Positions 1 to 15,076 of a stretch of 64,000 nt of DNA are shown here, piece by piece. Source of the stretch: Monomorium pharaonis. Taxonomy: Eukaryota > Arthropoda > Insecta > Hymenoptera > Formicidae. How positions within the stretch are numbered: the stretch's first letter is position 1; every line of letters begins with the position of its first letter. The stretch is taken from assembly GCF_013373865.1 (NCBI RefSeq), contig NC_050473.1:14764783-14828782 (forward strand), written 5' to 3'. The notes under the pieces are model-generated. The model searched no databases, was not told the origin of the DNA, and was given only the letters and a program-made list of their open reading frames with translations. The position numbers and the translations under genes were made by a program.

Positions 1-1786
1 CAAGTATTTACGGCCGCGACCATCGCGCGAGCTTCTGTAATTTACGGAGACTCCGAGAACCCGGCCCGCGTCGGCGACTATGTGTCACACTCCTCGCGCG
101 AGTTTCACGACTTTTCGTGCATGAAACGGTGCAGAGCGACGAAACGATGGGGCACCCTCTCTCTACCAGGCTCATTCAAGTTTTCACCCTTTGTTAAAAT
201 CCCTCGAAAATTTTTTAACGATTAATAGCTCGGTACAATTTTCCACTTCCAACATCAGGCAATCCTGCAATTAAGCCCTCTGACGTCTTTTTTTTTATGA
301 AGTGATTTTTACAAATGACATTTTCTCTCAACGCGCGTGGGATCTACCGTCCGTCCCGTCTCTAATAGCGCTAATAACGTCATTACGACTTTGAGCACAA
401 CTACTACCCGAAGAAACCCTCTAGAAGTCTAGACATTCGTATACAGGCCGTACACATCGGTGCATCCGGTATAAACTTGTTTCGCGCGACGGCTTTCCCG
501 ACTTTCCTAGCGTCCGCGACGTATCCCAGGAAACATTCGGCTCAGTTTCTACTTCTCCATTTCCGGCTTCCTCCGAATCGCAGCCCGTTTGCTCGCCGTT
601 TCTCGTACGGCGGATTCCGAAGTTTTTGACAGGTCCGCTCAAACGTAAGCAGAGATTTCGACGAGAACTCGGTACGAGCGTGATCGCAATCTTTTGGTCA
701 TCGACAGTCCTCTGCGGATTGCACTCGTCTCGCGAGAGAACCAAGATTAGACTAGATTCGTGAGATTAATTTTCAGGGAGGTATACGTGTGCCCCGGCAA
801 ACACGCGGCGGTGACGACGACGGCCCCGACAGTTCGGAAAGGCGCGTATACGAGTTTTACGACTTTACACGAGAAGTCCATCTTGGATCATATATCTCTA
901 CACTCGTGAAAGGAAATCTTGCGACTCGCGCGCCTTAAATCAGTGGCAGCCATCATTTTTAATTAGTCGTTGCCGCATAATTTTACGGACCTTCGGACAA
1001 GACACAAATAACGGGAATTTCTCCTCGTTGTTGCATCTATGGTTTTCTGCGCCATAGTCAGAGGGTTGTGTGCGAAAAAAGCAAGAAAATCGTCGCAAGA
1101 ATATTCGATAAATACTCTCAGAAATTACTTCAATTACTCGTAAACTTTACCATTGACTTTGCTCACGGAGCACTGCAACTCTTTTCCGCACATTTTTTTT
1201 CAATTAAATTAGTTTCTTTGCGCTAGCGACGCGACGATAAAAACTTTAAAATTTCCTGGACACTCGCACGCGCAGTGTTATATTTTAATGCGAAGCAGGT
1301 ATTAATGAAATAAGTTTCAGAAATTTTTTCATCTCGCAAAGGCGCGATAAAAAAGCGCGTTTAATAGAAATTTTCAGATCGCACGGGACAAAGGGCTTGC
1401 AAGCTACGATAATCTTCCGGCAACGATCCTTCGTAAATTTGTATCTCCACACAAACGTCGCGAGATTACAGTGTACATGCATACGTACGCGCGCGAATCC
1501 GCACGAATGCAAAGTTCAAACGAAATGAAGCCGCAGCAATTCCGAAATTCGGGCTTCTTGCTCCAGCGGAATATTAACTAAGCCCGCGTGCAAACAGCCG
1601 CCGCCGCGACGATCCGAGGCCCGATATAATTTCGCGCGGAATTGAATTCCAATACGCCACTTCCCCGTCCGCCGTTATAAGGACGACGTTTTCCTTTTTT
1701 CCCCTTCTTGTTTTTTTCACCGGGTCTTACCGCGAGCGCGGATAATCGGCTCGAACGACGAAAATGCATTCTACGACGATGCACTT

Positions 1787-1803
1787 GGGGGGGGGGGGGG
1801 GGG
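1787..1803. repeat. Poly-G homopolymer (G17)
   Basis: An uninterrupted run of 17 G on the + strand. It creates a proline run in an antisense ORF that should not be taken as a protein. Length in the assembly may be imprecise. Confidence 0.9.
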
Positions 1804-2630
1804 ATCGGGATTTCATCACCGTTAGCAGACGTTCCGCTTCGTTCCCGGGGCCGCATTGAAATAAAGTTAGCGAAACGCTAACCACCGTCGAACCACCGAG
1901 ATGCCTCTTCCTCCCTCCTTCCGGACGCCGAAGTTCTTCCCCTCTGGCTCACTTTTACCCTAAGTAAAGTAAGTCTCTACCAGATGCGGCTCTTCTGTAC
2001 GACTGATACAAAGTTATTTCGATCTCGACGGTGACTTCGTTAGGATCATTAGGAGCGTACCAAATTGGTTGGTATATAATTCATAAATATGTTCGATTCG
2101 TGAAACGTACGCGGCACGTTTAATCGCATTAACGTTACGTGCTCGTTATTTTTGCGCACGGTTCCGTTTCCGCGCCGCATCAAAAGTCCAGCCAAATTCT
2201 CAAAATTGACATTGTTACTTAAAAAAAAAAATGCATTCAAGTCTCGTATGAGAACGTGGGAGAAGAAAACAGAATGATAATAACAATAATACACGTGGAA
2301 ATTGGTATTCCAAGCAGTCGGAAGTACGAGCCAACGGCCGACGGAACGTGTCTGGTTGGCGCAATTGGCGCAAGAGGTTAACACGCGAGATACAGTAGCC
2401 TGGAATAATGATAGGGATATTAAGGTAATTAAGGTCTCCAAAGTAGTCGACGGGTGTTGCAACATTAGGTACGTTCCTTCGCTCTCCTCGAAATGTCAAT
2501 ACGAAATGTCATACGTGCGCGATCCCGGCAAATTGTTCGTTTATATATCGTTATATGTGCGATTCGATATTTAGTCCCCGCCGTCAAAATGCGTCGCCGC
2601 AAAGGGATAAAGTTCAAACTTAATTGCGCC

Positions 2631-2650
2631 GCTAATGCGCGATCTAAATG
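2631..2650 (+). repeat. Copy 1 of a 20-bp interspersed motif
   Basis: GCTAATGCGCGATCTAAATG here matches 3027-3046 at 19 of 20 positions. Looser relatives occur near 4071-4083 and 36050-36066. This could be a repeated protein-binding site or an eroded dispersed repeat. Confidence 0.6.
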
Positions 2651-3026
2651 CACGCGTGACGCGGAACAGCGAGACTCCCTTTTCTCTCGCCCTTGTGGCA
2701 TATTTTTAACTTAGGTCAGAAGCTCTCTTCTTCTCTTTTTCTCTCGGCAAGTAAAAAAAAGATACCTTTGCGAACTTTAATTAATATTGCCTTTACGATA
2801 AACTTTTGCATTTTTCTCTTGGAGTGCAATTTTAACTTGACGGTGCAATTTAATGAATGTAAATGTCACGGACGTAATTATTATTCGTGATTATTTAAAT
2901 GAAAGAACGATACTGTGAATTAATATTTTCTGCTAAAGATAAAATACCGTGTTGAATCGACTTTTGGGTAACCTTTGGCTTCCAGTTAATACGCAAAAGG
3001 TCAAGAGGATTAAACCTAATCGTTCT

Positions 3027-3046
3027 GCTAATGCACGATCTAAATG
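3027..3046 (+). repeat. Copy 2 of a 20-bp interspersed motif
   Basis: GCTAATGCACGATCTAAATG, one mismatch from the copy at 2631-2650, in the same orientation, 396 bp away start to start. The flanking sequences are not similar, so it is not simply the edge of a long duplication. Confidence 0.6.
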
Positions 3047-4930
3047 GATATTTGTCCCGCGGGTATCCGAAAGAAGACCGCAACAACGCGGGAACGGCAA
3101 ACAACATTGGATTCCCTGTGTTCCAAATCTCTGTAGTAATTATGCAGCAAATTGTGCCGCCTGTAGCAACGTACCATTAGCCAGAGATTAGACACGTTTG
3201 CGTTTTTGCTGAAACAGCTCGATTAATTGAAATATAAGCAAAAGGAGGAGGCATTTCACGCGAAAAATACATTCGGCAAAAATGTGCGTGGATGATGATT
3301 AGACGCGTACACGCAACACGCCTACTTGCCGATACGCGCGATATTAAACGTTGCCACAATTTTGAGTATCCTGTAATTTGCATTAAACCATATTCATCCG
3401 ATGATATTCAAATTTAGTTAATTCTACTGACTGACTGAATTCAGTACAAACGTAATGCGTATATCGCGTATATTACGGGTGACTGCACTCGACTCCGATA
3501 TTCATTTCTGACGTGAAACAAACGCGAAGGATCGAAAGACCAAACGAGATTATAAGTAGCTGAACGCGATCCACGACTCGACGGTTCTTTAACTCCGTGA
3601 CGTTGACATATCGACTATTTATATCGCGTCCGTGATCTCCGGAGATTACGGACACGATTCTTCAATTAGCGAATTATCTAGCTTTATGTCGCGGTTATGC
3701 ATCGCAAAAGAATGGCCATTGGAAGTTTGATCGTTCCAGTAATCTGCGTTCCAAATGCATATCGATCTCACGAACACCGCGATAGAAAATTTATATTTTC
3801 TTTGCTCGTTCCCTTCGCCCCCACCGTCTCCTCCCCTGGTTAAATTACATTACAAATCCGGCTCTGTCAAATGGCGAAATAATCCGGGAAATGTCCCTTT
3901 CTCGTATCATTGTCATAAAATTTACCGTCGCGAAATACTTCGCGAGCGCGAATCTTGTAAATTTTCAACGGATGTTCAAAATTCCAGCGACATCATTCCT
4001 TTGTGCTCTTTTACACTCATTATAAAACATGCCAGAGACCAAAGGCAAGGCTAACTGCCACGTTAATTCTCTATCTAAATGCATATTTACTTCATGAATA
4101 TCGGTCTAATATCGACTGCAAGCGGCAGTCAGAGAATCTCTCGACTTCGTGAACGAAATGGCCATAAATAGTATGTATGTATGCTGCCCTTCGATCGTAC
4201 GTATTGAACTTTTGTAACGGATAATTCAAATTCATGCACTTGTACATTTATTTTAATACTTACTTAATTATCCGATAAAATAAGATCAAAGTCTCTTTCT
4301 TTTATGTTCTCATTATTTAATAAAATTTGTCCAATAACACTGTGAAATTCATTAGACTACGGCGTTGTGATAACATTATTACGAGACAGAGTAAAAAATT
4401 GTATGTTCCCCCCATTAATCGTGTTTGCTTTCTAATTAGCGAGATCGATTATACGTTTACAAGGTTGCCAAGAGTTACGGGCTTGTGCCCTGTCACGGTT
4501 GAGAACAACCGAGGGTCCGAAGGGGTTCGTCTCGTAAAACTTTTTAACTTCATCAGCTATCCATTTAAGCAACGTAGTTAGTACATTTTACAAATTAATA
4601 CAATTTTTCTTTCGTGCATCAAACGTTAGGTTTTCTTTACCTTTACAATTTATATATTATCAGTTACAAAAAACAATTCAAAAATAAATGTCAACAAAAT
4701 GTATACACAGTTTTTCGTGTGTTAATCATCAGTATTAATCATATTTTCACAGCAAAAATAGGCAGGGATATGTGCCTTCATTTACCGCTGTTTTTCGCCG
4801 ATTCCCGATTGCGATTGGAACAGCTGAAACAAATAGAATCGGGGCTCAGCCAAGTACACCGGTACATTCAGGCAGTTACAGAGTTAATAGTTTGTGGATT
4901 TAATCCGGCGAATCCAGTCACCATTATATA

Positions 4931-6900
4931 ATGGCACGGTAGATCGTTCCGGAGAAATGGTTGAATCGAGTGAGAGAGTCCCGGATTAGCGGATGCATCA
5001 GTGCTTACAGAGGACCATGATTAATCCAGCCCTATGGCCCGAAAGCCGATGAGTCGGGGCGGCCTGCAGGCAGACGAAGTGAAACGCGGAGACGGCGGTG
5101 TTTGCGAATTCAGATTGATCCGCGACTGCCAGATGCAACTCCTCTCGACGACGTGTAAATTCGCTTCCCTGTCGTCAGAATATAAATCGCCGATGAAATA
5201 AGTCGGCGGAAAATACGGTGAAGAAATATAATGATCCTAAGTGCCAATTAGATCGTCGATTTATTGGAGGAAGTTCGGATCACCATCGGCGTCATCGATC
5301 GCTGCATATCAATTGCCAAACATTATCATAATGAAGAATCCTCATCTGTCGTTAAAGGGTAAAACGATAAATGAGCAACGATGATGAGTACATTATATAG
5401 ATGCATTAGGCACCTTTTGATCCTTCGTATTATTCCAAGTTTCAGTTCGTATATATGTAAGATACTGCCCGTCGTTAAATTCGCCGATAATTAACGTACC
5501 GTTATTATTAATGAACCAAGTTATATTGTCACACTTACATTAGCTATACCAGAGACGGCGAAATTAGTTATTATCTAGTTATTTTAATGAAATTAACCTG
5601 CGATGTAAAGCTACCAGTCGTGTTTTCGAACAGTTTGTACGTGTTTCAGCTGATAATTACATAGTTAAATCACAGACGACGATTGAGAGGAGTGATGGTA
5701 GGAATCGAACAGTAATCGGCTATGCGACTCTAAGTCCAGTCAAGCGTTAATTAACGAGTCACGGTTATTCGAGTCGGGAAGCCAAATGCGCGGTCTAAAA
5801 CTTCGCAATTAAAATCCAAGTGGAGCTGATAGCTCTCGGTCGAAACTATAATCCTGAGAAGACTATGCTCAATCACCCGGTCAACCCATTATTATTATCC
5901 TGAGGCCATAACTTAGTCCTGCTTTCATGAACATCTATTACGGTGTTGCTGTACTGAATGCCCCAGTTCTGTCGCGCAACCTGTCGAATGCACGGTTGAC
6001 CGAAAAGATATAATTGTTTCAAAAGCATGACAATAATAGTATGCAGGTTTTTATTAATTAAATGTTGAAACGTTTAGCAAAGTAGGTTTAGATCGAATAG
6101 GTAAGAATAGATATCTAGTTCTTCAGTTGAAAACGGAGTTAATTTCTTTATTACATCTGATCGTAATATCCGGCTGTATATAATTACATGCACTGGCACA
6201 CGTTAATGTCATCATCGTACATAAATAGCTGTAAAGAATGCAGTATAAGATATCTATATACCTGCAACGGCGGGGAACATTTGAAATCCGGTATGCCTGA
6301 CGAAACGCTTGGCGCGCCTGCGGATATCGCGACGCCTGAAGCAAAAGGGTTAATGTTCGCGACGCGTAGCACATGTAAACCGGGAGCGACGAGCCTAGAG
6401 AGGCGTCGTTATCTTCGCATCGTGACGATTCAAGCCTTCCGGCATAGCTGCAGCTGTTATCCGTCATCTTAATGCATAGCCGGAACACCGACCGACGCAC
6501 CGCCGGCTTATAAACGGCGCGATTATTCCGCCCTATCCCACCCATCGGACCCCTATCTCCCTATGACCAACACCACGTCGTCCCCACGTAAGCAATGTCG
6601 GCCGTGGACGGGTCCGCGTGGTCTCTATAAATGCATCGATTTGAATTTCATGTCGGGCGAACCGGCGCAGGATGAATAGTTTTCAATACCTTTCCTCTTG
6701 TCGATCCTTCGCGATTCCAGTACGCCGTTCATCGCGTATAAATCTTCCCTCGCTCTCGCAGATGCTGCTATTCTTCAAATTTCGTAGTAACTGTGTGTTC
6801 CGCGATTACTGTGCGAAGTGTGCACACTTATACAGAACATATTCAAAAATGTATATTTAATGTAAAACAATTGATCATTGAAGGAAGCTCCTTTCTACAT
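4931..6900. other. Non-coding block of complex, moderately GC-rich sequence
   Basis: The sequence is richer in GC and less repetitive than the AT-rich DNA to its right, with no supported gene. The 140-aa antisense ORF at 6123-6545 and the 94-aa ORF opposite it have no recognisable motif. The block may contain regulatory sequence, but nothing specific can be named. Confidence 0.45.
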
Positions 6901-9451
6901 GCTACAACTTGGCTAAGTTAACTAAGAATAATGATTATTATGCCGAGCTTTTATGGTATAATCAACAATTAGAAACCAAATAACCTCTATCGTTCCTTAA
7001 TTAAGGAATCCTCAATTAATTCACGATTGATGGAATGTAATTCAAATGTTGCGGAAGCCACAGTGCGAACGACAGATAGAGATATTCAATTGCAATTCAA
7101 GCAACCTCATGCATGAAACAATTATTTTGATATTGCTTTTAATTGAGCAAAAAGATAGAATATTTGTAATAAATATTTGTAAAAAAATATTATGTAAAAT
7201 TATGTTATTCAACAAAAATGTTTTATGTGCATGTCACAACAGAATTTCGTATATGTAATACTAATCTAAAATTGGATTGAGATGCAGTGTTAAGTGTCAA
7301 ATATTAAAAAAATTAATTCAATATTTTTCTCTACATGATAATTATTATCCCTTTAATATAAAAAAAAGGAGATATTAATAACTGCACTAAAAGAGCAATA
7401 TCACAAAATAATCATAATAAAACCATGAATGTCGTTACATGAAGTACAATACGTAATAACTATTTAGTATAAAATTATACGTATAGCGAGCTTATACTCC
7501 AGATATCATGTTTGTTATTGTCATATACGACCATCATTTTTCTATAAATTGTGTAATTAAATTGTGTAATGTATACAAAATGTATACTATATATATTTTC
7601 TATATTTTTTTATATATATTTATATACAAGAATTTTTCATGACTACAATATAGTAAAATGTTATAATAAAGAGTAACCTAATATACCGAGAGCTTTTTAC
7701 AGGATTTCGTCAAAAGCATTCCTGCGTCAACATTTTTCAGCAATTATAATTCATTGCGCAGCCCGTAATACAAGTAGCATTTAATGTGAATAAAGTAGCA
7801 AGCACTTTCATTACAGTTCACAAAACTAATGCCTTATTGCTTAAGACACCTTTTCGTTTATATTGCAATGGCACTTTCTTTTTTTCTTTACGATTGTCCT
7901 ATTGGTCGCGCTTTTCTACTGTTTCGAATGCCAAACAAATATATGCTTGGAAAATTTCTCGTACAAAACTTATTTATAACCTAACTTTGCGTACCAACTA
8001 GAAAACGGATAAAAATGTAACTTTTTATTCTAATGAAAGTCTATGCGCAAACTTTTGCATGACAGTTACAGCAAATTCGTGAAAAGCTCATGCTACGCAC
8101 ATGTGTTGAGAATATTATCTGTGTAATTATTTCGACAAAATTTATACCGATGCAAATTCCACTTATGGTTTATAGAAGAAAAATAAACATTTTAATACAG
8201 AAATTTTGGATTTTATAATTTATTTGAATAATATTATATATTATAAAAATATTTACATTTCCATTATATGTATTAATAAGAACAAAGAAAGAGAAAGACT
8301 GATGGGCAACCGATCCTCGAAATAGAAACTTCATCAAATTTCTCTTCGAGACGCTGTTCTTACTTCACGTGGTTTTCATTCCCTAATTAGTACTTCGCGA
8401 AAGCCATTACCTACATAACACTGTCACTAAACCCACTTTAGCTGACGACATTTGAATCGAAATTGCGAATAAAGACTGAATAAGATCATTCTAGCTTGTA
8501 CCTGATGAGTATTCATTTTTATATACTCTGCGTAATTTTACTAATTAATTAACTAATTGCTTCGGCTGTACGAGAGGATTCTTCAGGCTGTCTGAAATGC
8601 AGCCGTGTGTAAAGAGCGTCAAAGAAAGATAGAAATTCATTTAATTTTTTTCGTGGTTTGCTAACGAGGTCAATGGGTTAAACAACTCAACCTATTGTAT
8701 AACGTGCGGGATTCTCTTTTATTCCAGAATATTTCTGTAAGAGTAATTTTAATTCGTAATATATCACATCTTTCATAGTAATGTAAAATTTACTAGTACT
8801 AATGGCACGTAAAAATAATAAGTATAAAATTAATTATAACTACTAAGAATATTAAAGTATTTTAAATCTAGACATACAATTTTATGTAAAAAAATTTAGT
8901 TTTTATTTTATTCTAAACAATTTGACCTAGAACGACAGAAATATTTTTGACAATACGTAAAAATAATGAAAATATTAAAGACATATAAATTATTTAACAA
9001 CATTTGTGATTGTTTATCGGTATTCGAATTATCTTGAGATTTTTTTTAGATTTCTACTCTTTAATATGTATCGGTGCTATTTTCACATTAATATTGCGAA
9101 ACTGTCGCGTCACTTAAAGTGACTTAGCGCCATTTAGATACTTCTTATCATGGGGTGGGCATTCGCGGTGCTGTGAAATGGCCGAGCAAAATTTCGCAGC
9201 CAGTTCGTAACTACTTATTCATGAATTATTCTCATAAGTACGCTATAAAAACACATTTTATGATCCCTCAAAGCAAAACTTAAAGTAAAAATGCATTGCC
9301 TGGTAAACAGATTATGTTTAATCAACAGTTTAAAAGATTAAACAATAACACTACAATAAAAAAATATATTATTACTTTTTAATAATCAATATTTTTAGTA
9401 GTTTACTGATTTCTGAAATTAAATGTATCGAGTTTTCATGACAATCATAAA
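6901..9451. other. AT-rich intronic DNA
   Basis: Long A/T runs and TATA-like strings (for example 7560-7640 and 8760-9000), with no coding potential. A near-palindrome GTCACTTAAAGTGAC lies at 9109-9123. Nothing else is supported. Confidence 0.5.
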
Positions 9452-9498
9452 TAAGCTTTAACTATCAGCATTAATTAAGCTTTAACATTCGCATTAAT
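9452..9498. repeat. Two-copy tandem repeat, 24 + 23 bp, in the intron next to the Ig exon
   Basis: TAAGCTTTAAC and CATTAAT are shared by two adjacent units at 9452-9475 and 9476-9498, which differ only in a few central bases. The repeat lies about 150 bp inside the intron past the splice donor. It is probably a local slippage duplication with no evident function. Confidence 0.75.
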
Positions 9499-9640
9499 TA
9501 AACATGAAAAAAAAAGAAACAATTTTTGAAAGATTTTGTCCAATACAAAACTAACAGGTATTTACAACAGGCAATTAGAACATTAACGATGTGCCAATAA
9601 AAGAGTTGATAGAACACTTATACGTATCCATAAAAATTCG

Positions 9641-9646
9641 AATTAC
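9641..9646 (-). promoter_or_regulatory. Splice donor (5' splice site) of the Ig exon
   Basis: On the minus strand the exon ends TACAAG|GTAATT, a good match to the MAG|GTRAGT consensus. It falls after the Lys of Y-K, where homologous proteins continue with V-A-W. The intron is therefore phase 0, and reading through it gives unrelated residues. Confidence 0.8.
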
Positions 9647-9741
9647 CTTGTATCCGGCAAGATCTTGAACTACACAGGAGAGAATAGCTTCCCTTCCGAC
9701 TGGCGCGGTTACATTGGCTATTGGTTCCTTGAATTTAGGAT
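9647..9741 (-). CDS. Internal exon of a DIP/lachesin-like Ig-domain cell-surface protein (first half of Ig1)
   Basis: Reading from 9741 down to 9647 gives two bases of a split codon (G|AT, Asp) and then 31 codons. The peptide runs DPKFKEPIANVT, then APVGREAILSC, then VVQDLAGYK. This is the A-A'-B-C strand region of an Ig domain: the P-I-x-N-V-T strand with an N-glycosylation sequon, the P-V-G-R-E-A turn, the B-strand cysteine in L-S-C-V-V, and the conserved D-L-x-x-Y-K just before the expected V-A-W-L-R of the next exon. The pattern is typical of insect Dpr-interacting proteins and their lachesin/IgLON-like relatives, which are GPI-anchored or secreted neuronal adhesion receptors pairing with Dpr proteins in synaptic partner matching. 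The exon starts in phase 1 and ends in phase 0 after Lys. The signal peptide, the Trp/second-Cys half of Ig1, and Ig2 and Ig3 lie on other exons not found here. The paralogue cannot be fixed from 31 residues; an eta/theta-like DIP is plausible. Confidence 0.88.
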
Positions 9742-9760
9742 CTAAAGGGAAGATAAAATT
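9742..9760 (-). promoter_or_regulatory. Splice acceptor (3' splice site) of the Ig exon
   Basis: On the minus strand the sequence just before the exon is pyrimidine-rich and ends TCTTCCCTTTAG|AT. It fits a polypyrimidine tract plus AG and sits exactly where family homology begins (Asp of D-P-K-F). The split Asp codon needs the upstream exon to end with a G in codon position 1. Confidence 0.8.
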
Positions 9761-10390
9761 GCATCGTTTTAGAGAAAAGCGTATAATCGACATATCGTAT
9801 TAAAAGAATTCGTTTTCTTAAAATAATGAAGTAATATAAATATTTGAAGATTCTTTAAACATCAATTCATCAATTTTCATAAAATACAAATCTCCATTGT
9901 TTCTAAATATTGTACGTGCATCGTCTATTTTTAATATATATATAATAAAATCAATTTTGTTTCAGTTTAATTAATTCCAATTTAAAATAAATGTATTTAA
10001 TAATAATAAAATTTTTATTTTAGTAATGTTAATTTATTCTAAATTATATGAATGACTATTTAAGTTTACTTAGATTTTCTATTTAGAACGAGTACAATTT
10101 ATAATTAAATCTATTCTTTGTTAAAGCTAAAATCCAAATTAAATAATATCATTATTACGTTTTATTAAATAAATGTTGCTAAAAAGTGAATTTAATTATC
10201 TATCTTGATTAAAATTCTAAACTTTTTTAAATCTCTTTTATATTTAGGAAACAATTCAATTAAAGACTGTAAACCTTAAGTGCCATTTGTTACATTTAGC
10301 TTTATTTTACTTTAACATTTTTCAATTACTATTATTATTATGAACGACATGATAAATGCATATACAATTTCAACAGAATGTTGTATCTTC
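9761..10390. other. AT-rich intron immediately upstream of the Ig exon
   Basis: Very AT-rich low-complexity sequence without ORFs or recognisable elements. On the minus strand it precedes the acceptor and should carry the branch point, which I cannot pick out with confidence. Confidence 0.5.
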
Positions 10391-11539
10391 AAATACCAAA
10401 CGTGAAGACGTTAATATCATATGAGAGGCGCACGGAGAAATTATATCCAGTGATATAAAATATGATATAGGGCGGCAAAGGGCGCCGAGAAGAAAAATAG
10501 CTACCAGCACAGCGTGAAAGATAAATGCACGTTTGGATTGCCCGTTGCAGATTTATCCCCCCAGCAATTTAATGCGATATTATTGGATGCACTCGATGTG
10601 GCACCCAATACGATCAGTCTGTGCGTCCTGGTCCTATCTGCCGTACCAATAAGAAGTAGTTACAGTTGCGAATCATAATATGAGTGTTGCGCATGAACAC
10701 GGAATAAGGAGAACCGATATCATATTTGCGGAAACGGGATGTTCAACCATAGGGCGCAGCACGAAATGCAACCTAGTCATACGCAATTTGGTAACATTGG
10801 ACGTTAGTTTCCGGCCTTCCATCAAACGTACGCATGAACATTGACCAACTCCTATTGACCATTGGTAATGTCAAATGTAAGCATATAGAACGCACATATC
10901 TAGAATGCAATCTGTACGTACAGTTTATGACAATGACCTACACAAATTTCAATTACGATTCTTGCGAACCGGACCACGTTATATCAATAAGAATTTTTGC
11001 AGCGCGATAACATACGAAATTGAATTTGATTTCGATAGCAAATTGTGTAAAGTACAAATTGATTTTTATTCGGATCGATAAGTTTTATTATATCATCGTT
11101 ATTGAAGCGAAATAAATTGGTTAACTTGAATGTGTACACGTGTAATCGTGGAAAAAAATTAAATTAAATTTCTCCATGTTAGTGTAGTCTTTACAAAATG
11201 TGAAATACACGTTACGAAAAAGGTACACGGCGCAAAAAGAGCGATCAGCGCAAATGTATTCGATTAAAATGAATCCGGCAAAGCGTACGTATCCCGGTAC
11301 GTGTGTGTATACACTGATATAATCGCTCTTCCGGTAACAGAATTGTAAATAAAATACAAGCCCCCCTCGTGCTATCACAAAAGCGTCATCCGTCCCTCCA
11401 TTGACAATAATGTAAACGTCAGCATCGATCACCGGTCAAGGATATCCTCGGTCACTAGTATCGCCAATACGAAATTATTCCGGCGACTGCATTACGATAT
11501 TGTCCATCAAATCTCGCCAGAGTCAACGAACATATAGAG
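10391..11539. other. Block of complex non-coding sequence, candidate intronic enhancer
   Basis: About 0.7 kb (10400-11100) of balanced base composition with no microsatellites sits abruptly between AT-rich flanks, 0.7-1.4 kb upstream of the Ig exon in the transcript sense. ORFs are absent or short and unrelated to known domains. Composition and position suggest a constrained regulatory region, but this is inference only. Confidence 0.4.
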
Positions 11540-14265
<2,726 letters not shown>

Positions 14266-14267
14266 TA

Positions 14268-14521
14268 CACGGAGAGAATTTTCTCTTAAAATTTACCCTT
14301 AAAATCTGATAATTGTGGGATAATGTGTGATTTCGAGCAATTTTACTATACTTTTTAATAAAATTTACTATACTTTCAGTAAATTGTACTAAAAAGATAG
14401 TAAATTTCACTATACTGTTAGTAAATTTTATTAAAAAATATAGTAAAATTCCTCAAAGTCACATATTATGTCACAATTATCAGATTTTGAGGGTAAATTT
14501 TAAGAGAAAACTCTCTTCGTG
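14268..14521. mobile_element. Foldback MITE with ~50-bp terminal inverted repeats and TA target duplication
   Basis: The left end CACGGAGAGAATTTTCTC and the right end (reverse complement CACGAAGAGAGTTTTCTC) begin a ~50-bp inverted repeat, 14268-14317 paired with 14472-14521, at roughly 90% identity. The centre (about 14338-14455) is itself inverted: ATTTTACTATA on the left, TATAGTAAAATT on the right. The element is 254 bp, has no ORF of its own, and is flanked by TA at 14266-14267 and 14522-14523. Size, full-length palindromy and the TA duplication fit a non-autonomous relative of Tc1/mariner-type elements. The autonomous partner is not in this window. Confidence 0.85.
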
Positions 14522-14624
14522 TAGATATTATAATCAAACGCCTTGGTTGAGAATAATATCGACTGGAACCTAATAGGAAATTTATTCGCTTCCTTTCTTC
14601 ATCGCAACGGCAAGCTCTCATTTT

Positions 14625-14630
<6 letters not shown>

Positions 14631-14681
<51 letters not shown>
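14631..14681. repeat. (TC)25 microsatellite
   Basis: An uninterrupted TC run of about 51 bp. GA/CT runs can bind GAGA-factor-type proteins in insects, but no binding can be claimed from sequence alone. Confidence 0.95.
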
Positions 14682-14683
<2 letters not shown>

Positions 14684-15042
14684 ATTCTCAGGTAAAACAT
14701 TCTCTTCCTTTTATGCATCGTCTAATTCAGCACTTGGACTTCGTTTTTATCCGTCGACCTTCCTTTTCGCACCACGGTACGTCTCTCATCGTTTCCCGTC
14801 CCCTTCTCATTTCCTCAAGACTCAGCGCCTCTCGTTCCTGCTCCCGTTCATTTTCATCCCTCTCTCGCTCCCGTATTTCGCGGCTCCTCGTGAACCCACG
14901 TGGTACAAGGCGTATAGCATAATAACGAGCCATGAACAGCGCAACGCGTCGGCCGCTTTATTTCACCATTTCTGGAGTCTGAAATATCTCGCTCCTCTGA
15001 AATCACTTCGCGCAGGCTAGCAGTAACTTCCCTTCCGCGCAC

Positions 15043-15044
<2 letters not shown>

Positions 15045-15073
<29 letters not shown>
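15045..15073. repeat. (CT)14 microsatellite
   Basis: A 29-bp perfect CT run, 364 bp past the previous TC tract. Confidence 0.95.

Positions 15074-15076
<3 letters not shown>

Larger units (their letters stand above)
1..4930. other. Non-coding DNA, probably intron of the DIP-like gene (minus strand), mixed GC
   Basis: All ORFs here are short, overlap on opposite strands and show no recognisable domain. I looked specifically on the minus strand for the Ig exon carrying V-A-W-L-R and found none. Small features are a G17 run at 1787-1803, an A-run at 2221-2231, and a shared 20-bp motif at 2631 and 3027 listed separately. Whether this is intron or lies past the gene end cannot be settled from the window. 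Confidence 0.5.

Noticed and set aside
2049..2465. 138-aa antisense ORF with a signal-peptide-like start
   Set aside because: It lies downstream of the Ig exon in transcript sense, so cannot be the missing 5' exon. It is overlapped by ORFs in three other frames and has no recognisable domain.
9109..9123. Near-palindrome GTCACTTAAAGTGAC
   Set aside because: A single 15-bp dyad with a central mismatch in AT-rich DNA; not distinguishable from chance.
1..9640. Search for the next Ig1 exon (V-A-W-L-R start) on the minus strand
   Set aside because: Candidate Trp-containing positions (for example near 2190 and 2330) lack the acceptor and the V-D-T-Q-type continuation.
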